Shown here: positions 34,081 through 44,143 of the stretch, one piece after another
How the letters are laid out: each line of letters starts with the position of its first letter
Numbering within the stretch: the first letter of the stretch is position 1
Assembly: GCA_020736575.1 (NCBI GenBank)
Contig: JAGPYM010000076.1
Coordinates: forward strand, 27,491 to 91,490
Reading direction: 5' to 3'
Source of the DNA: Thelonectria olida
Taxonomy: Eukaryota > Ascomycota > Sordariomycetes > Hypocreales > Nectriaceae
Length of the DNA: 64,000 bases
Position numbers and translations under genes: made by a program
The notes under the pieces: model-generated
The model's database searches: none
What the model saw: the letters and a program-made list of their open reading frames with translations, nothing else
What the model was told of the DNA's origin: nothing

Positions 34081-34811
34081 CTAGTCAGCTATGAGTTTCG
34101 GTAAAGAAGTGGGACAACATACAACAGATGAGCCTGTCTCAATCGTAGTCACTATTACTCCTGCAGCGTTGGTCATGATGACAGTGCGGCAGGGGACGGT
34201 GGTGCTGCTATTACCTAATATGAGGATCTCGCCGGTTACGGTAAAGACATTTCCAGCGGAGTCGGTGGTTGTGATCAGTGTGGTGGGGATCGGCGCTGTG
34301 GAACTTCCAGTCGCAGCCTGGGTGGTGGCTTGCAGCGCCGAGGCCGTCGTGCTTGAAGGCTGTCCGGATAAATTCGTAGGGGCAGGGCCAACAATGGCGC
34401 CAGCAGAGGCGCAATATTGCATGCCGAATAATATGGCAGCTAAAAAGATAGGGATGTTAGAGATTCAGTGCTCTTTAGGAGGATGTGTATCGGATGTAGC
34501 GTACAATTCACATCTGTTCCTACGGGGCAGGCCTGAATACTACAATCTTATAGGCCCGCTAGAAAGTTGGCGTTCATGCAGAGACACTTAACGTCAGGAC
34601 CGTCAGGGGTGGGAGGGCAGCCGAGGGATAGTGAGAGTCCGATGATATTCGAAAAACAAAGTTGCTCCGAGTTTTGTTAGCAGATACCAAATAACGTTAA
34701 TTGTGGTGATCAGGATGTACTTACTACGCAGGCGGGTAGGTCATTGAGACTCTGCGCTAGAGCGGGAGCTGGGATGGGGGCGGCAATGAAGAAGAAGCAG
34801 GAGACCTTCAT
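34081..34811 (-). pseudogene. CFEM-domain protein with one nonsense codon
   Basis: CFEM proteins are secreted or surface-anchored and often bind haem or act at host and surface contacts. Exons 34725-34811, 34505-34664 and 34081-34439, with introns of 60 and 65 bp, keep one frame throughout (201 codons). The signal peptide is MKVSCFFFIAAPIPAPALAQ. The CFEM cysteines are in order: LPACV-QLC, SLGC, VKCLC, DC, QAC and QYCASAG. The only defect is TAA at 34548-34550, where CAA (Gln) is expected in FLAGLQDC; CAA>TAA is a C-to-T change of the RIP kind. The tail is Ser/Thr-rich and ends LPKLIAD; no clear GPI signal is seen. The second intron uses a weak GTACGC donor. Read-through or a sequencing error would restore the frame. 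Confidence 0.75.
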
Positions 34812-35685
34812 TTTGAAGTTTGAGCGAATGGGTTAATGTGCACCGTATAATGAACGACCTTAAAAGGACGATGGATACTAGACTGGCTGCAGAGGTGTTG
34901 GCTGAAATAAAGTTCTAGGAATACTTAATAGAGAACGTCCAGCCAGCCTATCAGCCTATGCTGCAGCTTTACTAGTAGTTGAATTGTAGCAGGAGAGATA
35001 CTCTGGATCCAGGCGGGATGGACATTTTATATACTGCTTGAGAACGTCTAAAGTGGTTAGGTGGCGTAATGCTTCAAAATTTAGCTCAAACTCTAAGATC
35101 CCACTCAACTATTCCACCAACGCCAAGGCGTCATCATTCGAGGTCGAGACTATCAACAGCCCCCCGCCAGTTGCGACGTGGGGGCTGTGTTGCTGGCGTG
35201 CCGAGTTGAGACGAGGGCAGCTGTAATGCTTTCTATCTAGTCGTTGGGCTTCTAGGAACTCAGCTGACGACTTATAAGATATTGTGACTGCCGATTTCTC
35301 GTCTTGTCACAAAGTTTATACAGGGAAAGCAGTATGAGTGGTCGTTCCAATTAAAACCGTAATTTTACACTCTTAAATTAGCTCTGAAAAAGCTTGAGAG
35401 TCTAGCTTGATAGCATTACTATAACTTTATTACAAGAGGTGTTAATAGCTCGATTGACGTGGCGAGCCGTAGGTGGCTTAATAGGGAGCTAGAGTAGCTT
35501 TGCTAATAAGCGTGCTAAGGACAATTATTACTATCTTATCCTCCCCCTTTAAAATAGAAGTTAGAAGCTCTAGCTTCACTTAGCCTTATAATAGTGCAGA
35601 CTTAGTTGCGTTAGCATTTGGTAGTTAAGTAGTATATATATTATATATAGGGTACATTTGTATTTATATAGCAGACGACTAAGGT
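34812..35685. other. Intergenic, no gene seen
   Basis: Mixed composition with mild AT bias near 35560-35680. No coding motif on either strand. Confidence 0.45.
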
Positions 35686-37371
35686 TTATACCCACGCTTT
35701 ATCCTTTTCAAACTCTTCCAGCGCTTGGTAAAAGTCGTCCTTATTCAATTTACCCTCTATAGCCACCTCCCTTGCTGTTCTCCCTCGTCTGTCTGTCGCC
35801 TTGAGATCGAGTCCCTTTTGCAGCAAAAACTGAAATCTCCAAATCAGGTTGTCTTCACCCAGCCCAGACTGTGCAACGAGATGCAGCAGCGTGCCCCCGT
35901 CTGACGGCTTGACCTTCCAGTCGACGCCGGCCTTGTCCAGCTTGTTAAACACTTCCTCGTCGACGTCTTTCCACTCTCGCACGTCTAGGCCCGTCTCCGT
36001 GGCCTCATGGCATAGTCCATGCCACATCTCCTTGTCCGTTTCCATGTGGCCGTTGTCGTCGAGAATTAGTTCTACGACTGTTTTACTAGCGTGGTTTGGC
36101 AGGTTGATGTCCTCGATGCACTTGTACTTATCCAGCAAATCGTAGAATATCTCGCGCTGCGCTGTGCCGGACCAGATGCTTGTTATGTCGTTGTCAGCGA
36201 GGTAATGCAGCGCTGTGTTCCCCTTTCTATCTTTTGCCCGAGCGTCGGCGCCCGCCTCGAGCATTTCGCGCACGCAGCCTTCGGGTTCGGCCATGTCGAT
36301 GTGCATGTTGCGTTGAGGATGAAGGCGCATACGGCGAAGAGCAGCGTGCAAGGGGTATAACCCGTGCTGATCAGGCTGGTTCACTAGAGAAGGGTGCTTG
36401 GAAACAAAGCTGCGCAGGGTGCGGCGCACAACAGTCAGGCGACGGAACCATATGTTCTGGTTGCTGCTGACTTCGACGAGGAGGTGATGCAGGGCATTCT
36501 TGCCCTGGTCGTCGACGGCCAGAGGGTCGGCGCCGAGCCGAAGGAGGATGTCGACGAATGTCTCCGTTTTCGGGTCTGCATCGTCCGACTGCGCCGAGTC
36601 CCCGTCTCTTGCCCTGTTGGGATATGGGTTGTTCTTGTCGCCTGGGTCGTCCCTTTTCCACGAGGCGTAAGTGAACACACCATCAACGCAGGCATCTGCC
36701 CCGAGAGCGCTGCGGCAAGCACTCAGCAAGAGTGTACGGCCTTGCGGATCCCGATGTTCGACATCCAGCGACTGCAGAAAGCCAGGGTAGTCGAGGAAGG
36801 GCCGCAAACTGCCGCCATCTTCGATAACAGCATGGAAGACGTGCCGAGCACCCCATTGAGGCGGCGTCTCCTCCTCTTCCAAATCCTCGTCGGAGTTATA
36901 GTAGTCAGGGTGCCCCGCCCACTCTATAAAGTTCATGCCATTCGGTATTTGCACTTCGGGCCTCCGAAAAGGATCTTCACCAGGGAAGGGAGCTCGGGGG
37001 CGCGTGTGGCGAGGAGAGTGGTACAAAGCTTGGGGGAACTCCAGAAATGGATCTGCTCGATACCGAAGCAAAGAAGTGGTCATCTTGGTGCCTTCATCCA
37101 TCGGGACTTGGTCGCAACTCACTCGCTGCGAAGCGCAGTAGAGAGGAGGCTGCCATCGTGCCCCCCAACGCTCAAACTGCGGCGGCGGATCTCGAGACGC
37201 CCAGCCTGGCTTGACCTGGGAGAGCAATTCGGCAGCCTTCTCTGGCTGGGTGTTGGGATTGGCTCCCCGGGCCAGCAGTGAGTCTAATTCATCTGGACTC
37301 CCTGAACCCGCGGGCTGATCGATGATGATAGAGAGCTCGTTCACTTGATAATTGGGAGATTCGCGACTCAT
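35686..37371 (-). CDS. Ankyrin-repeat protein
   Basis: A 561-residue single-exon protein without signal peptide or membrane segment. Ankyrin-like units are visible throughout: ELDSLLARGANPN near the start, and FVDILLRLGADPLAVDDQGKNALHHLL. These are followed by PDQHGLYPLHAALRRM, VREMLEAGADARAKDRKGNTALHYLA, GGTLLHLVAQSG and FLLQKGLDLKATDRRGRTAREVA. Spacing between units is irregular with long insertions, usual for fungal ankyrin proteins. No effector domain (NACHT, HeLo, kinase) is recognisable. It appears intact. Ankyrin repeats mediate protein binding; the partner is unknown. It sits at the left end of a set of genes with non-self-recognition domains. Confidence 0.85.
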   Translation of the reverse strand: MSRESPNYQVNELSIIIDQPAGSGSPDELDSLLARGANPNTQPEKAAELLSQVKPGWASRDPPPQFERWGARWQPPLYCASQRVSCDQVPMDEGTKMTTSLLRYRADPFLEFPQALYHSPRHTRPRAPFPGEDPFRRPEVQIPNGMNFIEWAGHPDYYNSDEDLEEEETPPQWGARHVFHAVIEDGGSLRPFLDYPGFLQSLDVEHRDPQGRTLLLSACRSALGADACVDGVFTYASWKRDDPGDKNNPYPNRARDGDSAQSDDADPKTETFVDILLRLGADPLAVDDQGKNALHHLLVEVSSNQNIWFRRLTVVRRTLRSFVSKHPSLVNQPDQHGLYPLHAALRRMRLHPQRNMHIDMAEPEGCVREMLEAGADARAKDRKGNTALHYLADNDITSIWSGTAQREIFYDLLDKYKCIEDINLPNHASKTVVELILDDNGHMETDKEMWHGLCHEATETGLDVREWKDVDEEVFNKLDKAGVDWKVKPSDGGTLLHLVAQSGLGEDNLIWRFQFLLQKGLDLKATDRRGRTAREVAIEGKLNKDDFYQALEEFEKDKAWV

Positions 37372-38201
37372 AGTGGATTGGACTAGAGAGAGAGTATGTG
37401 TACGATTCTCCTAGACACGAGACACGGAATGACAAGCAGACGGCAAGGAGGCGAACAAGTGCCAATACAGTATTCGGGATAGAGTAAAATCCAATTTCCG
37501 CTGTGGAGTATTCGTGATATAACGGAACGGTGAGCTTGTTGGTCGTTAGTCGTTGGTTGTTGGTTGTTGGTCGCAGTTGGTTTTAAGTTTGAAGCTGAAA
37601 CATCTAGTTATTAGTCGCAGAGTGCCGAATAGCCGTGAGTGCCGAACAGCCGTGATTAGCGAGGTCTTGATCATGGATAGATGCCCGATCAACTCGTCGA
37701 GGGCGTGCACTGCGCGTCCCGGCTTCCGAAGTCATTGCAGCGCCGCAGTATTCGCATCATAATTGATTATCGTGAAGGGTCCAATGGACCAAGTGGACTT
37801 ATCCGTGGCGCCATTCCCATCCTCCGCGTTGCTACTGCGAAACTCCAGCTCGGTCGGAACCAACAAGTTCTAGACCTTCCAAGTCTCCGACGACTAGGAC
37901 ATTTTTCTTTTCGTGTCTTGTTATCGCCTCTCGGGTGACATTCTCGGGACAGGGATCCTCGTTGAAACAAGCACTGGAACTATCGAAAGGTAAGAAACAA
38001 GCATTTTTAGTAACTACTCAGTTTAGCCTTTTTGCCACTAACAACCAACTTTCTTATCTTACTTGTAGCTAACTTAAGGAATACAGCGAAACATCTCCGA
38101 AGTGTGTCGAGTAACTATACAAAACGAGTGTCTATCCTAATGAGGAAGGTAATCCAACATCGCATCCCCCATCCATGTCCCCATGATTACCTAATTACTG
38201 C
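37372..38201. other. Intergenic, no gene seen
   Basis: Contains simple TTGGT/TTGTTGGTTG-type repetition at about 37535-37580 and no supported ORF. Confidence 0.45.
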
Positions 38202-38411
38202 CTAGACTTTGACGTGCACACGCATGCTCGCCAGCCGCTGAGCCCTCATCTTTCGAGACTTTGCCGCCTTGGGACCGCCCCAGTGCACAGCCGCAGGATC
38301 CGTCTTCCAGAGCTCCTCGGTGCGGGCCGTGAGGACGGCAAACTCGGCCTCTCGCTTTCTCTTCTTCTTCAGCTCGCGGGGAATCTTGTGAGTGCACTTA
38401 CAGCCCGTCAT
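38202..38411 (-). CDS. Possible small basic protein (69 aa)
   Basis: From Met 38411 the frame gives a Lys/Arg-rich peptide (CKCTHKIPRELKKKRKREAEFAVLT...AAKSRKMRAQRLASMRV). It is open, has two Cys and a strongly basic profile, but no known motif and no neighbouring exon that I can support. It could be a genuine short protein, one exon of a gene, or chance. Confidence 0.25.
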   Translation of the reverse strand: MTGCKCTHKIPRELKKKRKREAEFAVLTARTEELWKTDPAAVHWGGPKAAKSRKMRAQRLASMRVHVKV

Positions 38412-38609
38412 GGCGGAGCGCGCGGCCTCTGTGGCTTTTAAGGGATACAACACGTAACAAATGAAAGATCCATACGATCTAATGAAGGCTCACTCCAACG
38501 TCGACATACTCAACTTCAAAGTCACAAAGATACTGCAATAAATTGAAACGATTATTTAACTACCCATATACACCAAATAACAGACTCGCTCTTCGTTCCT
38601 TTCCACGGA

Positions 38610-40483
38610 CTAGATCAGAGAGATGCTTGTTGTTCCAGGAACAATATGAGCAGACGCCAACATACCGACACCGACCCTCTTGTAACTGTGAGGAAGCACA
38701 TCTAATGACTCCATGCGCACCAGTAAGACATAGTGAGTCACGTCTTCGTTCTCTCTCTTTGTCTTCATGTCGCCAACCACAATACACATCCAAGTACCTG
38801 GATCGAACTTGAACTCAGTCGAGTCGAGGACGGTGTTATTGTAAAGTTCAGTCTCGTCAATGGAGACATGACTGGCTTCACCAAGCAGTCGATCTTCTTC
38901 GTCGGATCTCGTAATGCGCCCCGTCCAGTTGACTCCATTGAAAGGGATATCCATGTACTGAATCTTCCCGTTCCGAGCCATCCATGACCAGGAAGGGACG
39001 GCCTTCAAGTCGTTTTTCTCGTACGGGATCTCTGATAAACCGCCTGGAACCTCGGCCTGCCAAAGCAGGGTTCGTTCAAAGTACTCCCAAAGGACTCCAC
39101 GATGGGCCCCTGACTTGAACGTCCGACCTAGCCGGGTCTGCAACCCCAAGATTGCCTTGGACCGATCCGTGGCCTCGGTGAGATCAAGTGCACAGTAGTC
39201 TCGGTAGAGATGCTGCACGAGTCGAATGCGTTCGTCTTTGTAGTACTGTAGTCCGTACTTGGGGAAATCGGAGTCACCCAAGAACTGCCTTTCGGAACTG
39301 TACCGAAGTGTTAGTTAAAAACAAGTAGAGGACCCGGTTTCAGGCCTCATTTCTATATACTCACTTGTGTAGATGTGCCAGTGTCTCACAACAGATACCC
39401 TTCCCGCATTCCCAATAGACTTGACTCGACGTGAAGAAGATGGTGCGACGGGAAAGTGCTCGCTCTTGAAACACCCAGCCTCGCCTACCCAGGACACTGT
39501 CCTCGGCATCTTTCTGGAAATCATCAATGGCATTGGCAAGATATACGAGTCCCTTGGATGTTTGAAGGGCGACATAATATCTCTGGGTCCTTTCCCCGAG
39601 GAAGCCTTCGAGAGAAGATGCGGCGGAGCTCGCGGCGATTGTGCAGTATGCATGACTGAAAACATCTTCCATCCTGCCAACTTCTGCTGCCATGTCCTTC
39701 TGGTTATCTTGAATGATGCACAGGGAATCTATCCAGAGATACTTGATGCCAAGACGGCGGGTGACTCTCACTGCGTCTTGAAAGTTCTTCGGCAGCGCAG
39801 CATACGGAATCTCCTTCATCAAGTTATCGATGTTTTTTCCACACGTGCAGAATTTTTCCTCCTCTTTGAGTTTCCCCCAGCGGTGACTCAAGGCAAGGTA
39901 AGTGTACCTGACGCTCTCGTCGGTCTCGATGAGACAGAGGGAGCTCTCAGCGTTGTTGACATCTATGAGCCTTGTGGGCATGCTGACAATGCGACTAGAA
40001 TTTTCTCGTGGCTTGAGGCAGTCATGGGTCTGATCGCAGACACGAATCCATTCCTTTAAAAGCTTGAATTGTTGTGGACTAGCAGGGTCGGGCAGCCGTG
40101 GGAGGCCGAATTTTGCATACGGTGGCGGGTCGCCCTCTGCATCTGAAAGAGGTCAGTCTTCATGTGTACACTGTATATCAGTGCCGTTATCTACCGGGAT
40201 CGGCGTATATGGATATGACGGCTGGGCCATCAGGAGAGACGCGAAACGCGTGGGAGGCGTCGTCGCGGACGAGCTTCACAGATGCTTTCGGCTTGGGCTC
40301 AAGCCTTGAGAGACACTGGAACAGAAAGCGGCAGAGGGAGCAGTTTTCGGAACTACGGTCAAGTTCTTCGATATTCCGGCGGAGGGCTAAATCAGACGAT
40401 TCAAAATCAACGATCCCACAAAGAGAACAACGACTCGACGTATCTCTCATTGGCCGCAGCGAGCCCCAATCAAGCTGTTTCAT
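38610..40483 (-). CDS. HET-domain protein
   Basis: A heterokaryon-incompatibility (HET) domain protein; members trigger cell death after fusion of unlike strains. Exons: 40195-40483, 39365-40142 and 38610-39297. Introns of 52 and 67 bp (GTAGAT...CAG; GTGAGT...CAG) keep one frame, about 584 residues. The N-terminus has Cys pairs (CSLCGIVDF; SENCSLCRFLFQCL). The HET core lies at about 178-330: YTYLALSHRWG, GIKYLWIDSLCIIQD, DVFSHAYCTIAAS, GWVFQERALSRRTIFFTSSQVYWEC. The C-terminal half is the usual variable region (SWSWMA...GVNWTG). The true start may lie further upstream, because the frame stays open to an acceptor-like site (ACTCAG) near 40550. No stops. It is in tandem with a kinase gene whose end is about 195 bp upstream. 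Confidence 0.85.
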
Positions 40484-40677
40484 CAAATCTCGTGTCGTGC
40501 CATCAGCTGTGTCATTTCGCCATCTGTCATACAGCAAACTCGTACGCTGAGTCCGTTAGTTGCCTGCAGAAGCAGCGTTGAGGGGATCGCGGATGTTCTC
40601 TTTAACGCACCGGCTGTGTTCCAACTTCCAAGTTAGGTGGAGTTTGAGATGCTCTAGTTCGGGACGTTACTTGCATT

Positions 40678-42604
40678 CTAGAAGGGAGCACTCGTCAGCA
40701 ACAACAAGAAAAGCGAAAATGCCAAAGCCATGGATAATCCACTGACGTACTAATACAATGTAGTTAGCAAAAATAACGCCTGCTGCGAGAGGTCTTGAGA
40801 AAGGTGGCTTACTTGATTTGTATGACTTTCGGTGGTTTCGGGACCTGCATTCCTCCCCAACTTTCTGTACGTCTCCAATTTGTCAAACTGAGACTTGAAC
40901 AGGTTTTCCTGCGACTGTTTTTCATGGTTGTTCTTAATCTCCTCCAATTTCTCAACGAGCTCCCTGGCGGTCGCTCGAGTGTCCAGCGGAACCAGAAGCT
41001 TGTCCCGAATTAGCTTGACCAAGTCAATGAGCGCTGACTTCTCCGAGCCAAGATCCGTCTTCATTTTTTCGAGCCAACCTTCAACGGTGGGATGTTTCGC
41101 GGGGGAAGCAGCTGCTTTCGGGGCATCCTTGGCGACAATCTTCCAGGCCTCAGGAGTCTTCTTGTTCAGTTCATCGACGACTTTTTGACCGCGAATGCTT
41201 CCCCAGCCATAGAACATCCAGACGACAAGCTCCAGGAAGACGCAGCCAAGTCCCCAGACGTCATACCTCCGTGAGATGGTCACTGTGGCCCCTTCCGGAA
41301 AGCTCTTGTCCTGAAGCTGCCAGACCTCGGGAGGTTCATACTTCACAGTTCCGTGGCGGTTTGTGGTAAATACCTTGCGGTCTCGGGTGTAATCCCCGTG
41401 GATCTTTGCAATCCCAACATCAGCAATCACCAAGGTTCCCCAAATATTGCTGGCATCTCCCGGGAAGCAAAGGATATTCTCCGGCTTCAGATCGCCATGG
41501 CGGATGTTTTTTCGATTTCCCTTGGGTTTGCTGACATTCTCTTGGTTGGGATGGTTGGTATTCTTTCTTTTGGAATCGGTGGCATTGGCTTCATTCTCCT
41601 CGGAATCGGTGGCGTACGGTTCATTCTCTTCGGGATCGGTGGCATTTTCTTCTTCGGGATTGCGGTGTGTCCTGCCCCAGTGGTGTAGTTCCTTCACACC
41701 GCAAGATAGGCCCAGCATTTGTCGCAGAGCCCAAGAAATCATTTCGTTGCCGAGAGGATGTTCGTCCCTTTTCCAGAAATCTCCAAGGTTCCCCCCGGGA
41801 GCCCATGGAAACACAAAACATTTGGCCTTTCCGTTGTCATACGCCGCAATTGCTTTGATCAAATGAGGATGGTTCAGTTCTTTCATCTTCTCCAGTGTGT
41901 TGTGTTCTTTTTCGTAGAACTGAACGAGATCCACCCCATCAACGGCTTTCAATTCCTTCAATGCAACTTCGATAGATTGGTCGGCCCTCTGGTGTTTGAA
42001 GAGTAAATTAGCTGCCCAGACTCGAAAATAATCTATGGGGTAAAAGGTATACCTTCTGGTCGCCGTGGTGGTTGGCGACGATTTCAAGCCTTCGGACCGT
42101 CCCGAAGTGGCCCTCACCACTGGGAGTGCCCGATTGTGTTGAGGGGATGAAGGGGAGCGGGCGATCCTCTTCAATCTCGTAGACGAACTGCGTTGGTATG
42201 AAAACGGTAGCTAAGAAAATCCATCGATCGCGTTTGAAGTCGTCAAATTTACGATCGCTCCAAGCCTCATCGTCGGAAAGGTTTGGAATATCGGGCAGCT
42301 CCAAGTTGTCGAATTTTTCGTCTGTGAACTCGACTGCCTGAAATTTCTGAATCATGGCAAGGTTCTCGGTGTACACAAGGGTCAGAAACACCTTCCTCGC
42401 TTTCTCCGTGATGTAGTTGATCAAGTCATTGTTATGAAGGTTCCCCTTGTCTCTTAGTGTGTCCGATACTCTGTAACGCCTAGACAACGAGGCCGTGGCG
42501 TCGCATGACAAGAAAGGTTCAAGAACAGACCGAATGCTCGAATCGAGTTTGCTGAGGTTTGTGTTTTTGCATTCGTTTTTTATTTTGGTGTAAGTAAGAG
42601 ACAT
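40678..42604 (-). CDS. Protein kinase-like protein with a C-terminal hydrophobic tail
   Basis: Exons: 42053-42604, 40813-41988 and 40678-40749; introns 41989-42052 (GTATAC...CAG) and 40750-40812 (GTAAGC, branch CTAAC, TAG). About 599 residues. An N-terminal domain (about 1-155) of the type seen in fungal STE-like kinases precedes the catalytic domain. The kinase core has a glycine loop GEGHFGTV (about 163), Lys195 in VALKEL, HGDLKPENIL (348-357) and DVG (374-376) instead of DFG, then GTVKYEPPEV. A charged repeat insertion occupies about 294-343. The last intron replaces the C-terminus with a hydrophobic 20-residue tail (ALAFSLFLLLLTSAPF). Without it the frame ends at 40750. HRD Arg and DFG Phe are replaced, so activity may be altered. 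A similar kinase lies divergently at 44.1 kb. Confidence 0.8.
41572..41661 (-). repeat. 30-bp coding minisatellite in the kinase gene
   Basis: Three imperfect 30-bp units encode N-A-T-D-[PS]-E-E-N-E-x, placed between the helix before the catalytic loop and the HGD motif. They are in frame, so copy number can change without breaking the protein. Confidence 0.8.
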
Positions 42605-44143
42605 TTTCTGTTGGGAGATTCCCCTTGGCGGAGAAGATGGACTGCGACGGAAAAGGCGAACAATACCGTATGTCGAGTCATCCACAGTCGAAAAGCAAGA
42701 GACACAAAGCATTCATGTAGGCAAGGGGACGGCCCGACTGGAGGAAAGGGTGTCAGCAACATGGGTTCATGTGCTATTGCTGCCTGATCATGCGAATTCA
42801 GCCCATGACCCAATGCCCCATTAGTGGTGTATGCATGCATGACCCAATCATAATGATCCCTAGATGCCGTGTAAACCAATAGATCAAGTTGAAAGGCAGA
42901 ATCTGTGGGTGCGCAACCATTATCTGACAACGTCCGTACAGATATCAACATGTGTTGAGCTGGTGGTGCCATGCATCTAACCTGGGGTCATTATGACGAT
43001 TGAAACCCAACTCCAGACCAAAATGAGGCCCGATGGCCTATTCTAGATAGTTGAGATGCTAATAAACAGCCACGGCTTAGGTACTTTTGCTAGGGCTTGT
43101 CAGCATTCGATTCGGCTTTGGAGTTCTGCGTAAGAACACTTGCGTACGTATGACCAGGGTGTCTGCAACCCGAGGAAATTCGAAGCGCCTTCGACGTCCG
43201 TGGCACAACAAATACGGTCACAAGGCTCTGTGCCGTGAGGGGCCGGAAGTGTCAATATGTAATTACATAGCCCAGAATATCCCACACCAATTAAACCGAG
43301 TCACTCAACGTAGTGGTTGCTTGGGCTCCTCGCACCTCACCAAAGGCCGGCCCGAATCACCCCCGTCTTTGTCTGTATCATTGCAGATTTGTACTGTATG
43401 TAGAACGGAAGAGCTTCCGGCCCGGGCCGGTCCACCAGTTCGCCTGGCCTAGCGAAAGCCGGGTTGCCGTCCAGGAGCCTCGTTTCAGCCCAACGGCCGT
43501 AATGTGCAGCTGACCTATGAAATGAGTTGCTTACGCGCTCGCCAAGCCTTACAGCCAGTTCTCTCGCCAATTATAGAAGTACTAACAGCAAAGGCGCTAG
43601 GACATAGCCTTTGGGGGTCTCACTTCTAGGCAGTATTCCAGGTTGTTCAGCTGAGTGTAATTTCAATACCAATACTTGCACTTTCTAAAGCCACCTTCCT
43701 AGCCCAGCGGCAGCTTCAACACTGCGAGAATTCGAAAGGTGGTGATTATACTGTAAATGGCTCAATATCCTCCATCCTCACACTTAAAAGTGCAAGACAC
43801 TGGAGATACCGTGGCCGACTAGAGAGAGGTCACAGGTCTCAGCTCATGAGTTAGTTTGAAGCCACATCACCGAAAGGGTGGATTTGATGAGCATTCCGCG
43901 CAGTCCTCTTATGGGCGAGGGCGAGTTGTTGGTCCTCGTTGAAATTCCAATGCTTCTCCCGTGCATTTATTCCGCCCAGCATCCCAATTGTCCTTGCTTA
44001 TCTAAATTTCTTTGACACTTCTACTGTGACGATCGACAGGTACGCCTATTACGACAACTACTTAGACTGCTTTTGGTTATCCGCTATACTCACTATTACT
44101 GCAGCCTCGGCGATCAAACCGTAGACGGCACTGACCCGTTCGG
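42605..44143. other. Divergent intergenic region between two kinase genes
   Basis: 1.54 kb between the starts of the two kinases. Several ORFs of 60-130 codons occur but none is convincing. It should hold both promoters. Confidence 0.45.

Noticed and set aside
33851..34084. Cys-containing 77-codon ORF considered as a small secreted effector
   Set aside because: No signal peptide, begins with a non-ATG codon, and the opposite strand is equally open.
36394..37281. 295-codon plus-strand ORF
   Set aside because: Antisense to the intact ankyrin gene; no domain of its own.
39373..40059. 228-codon plus-strand ORF
   Set aside because: Antisense to the HET domain exon, whose motifs are unambiguous.
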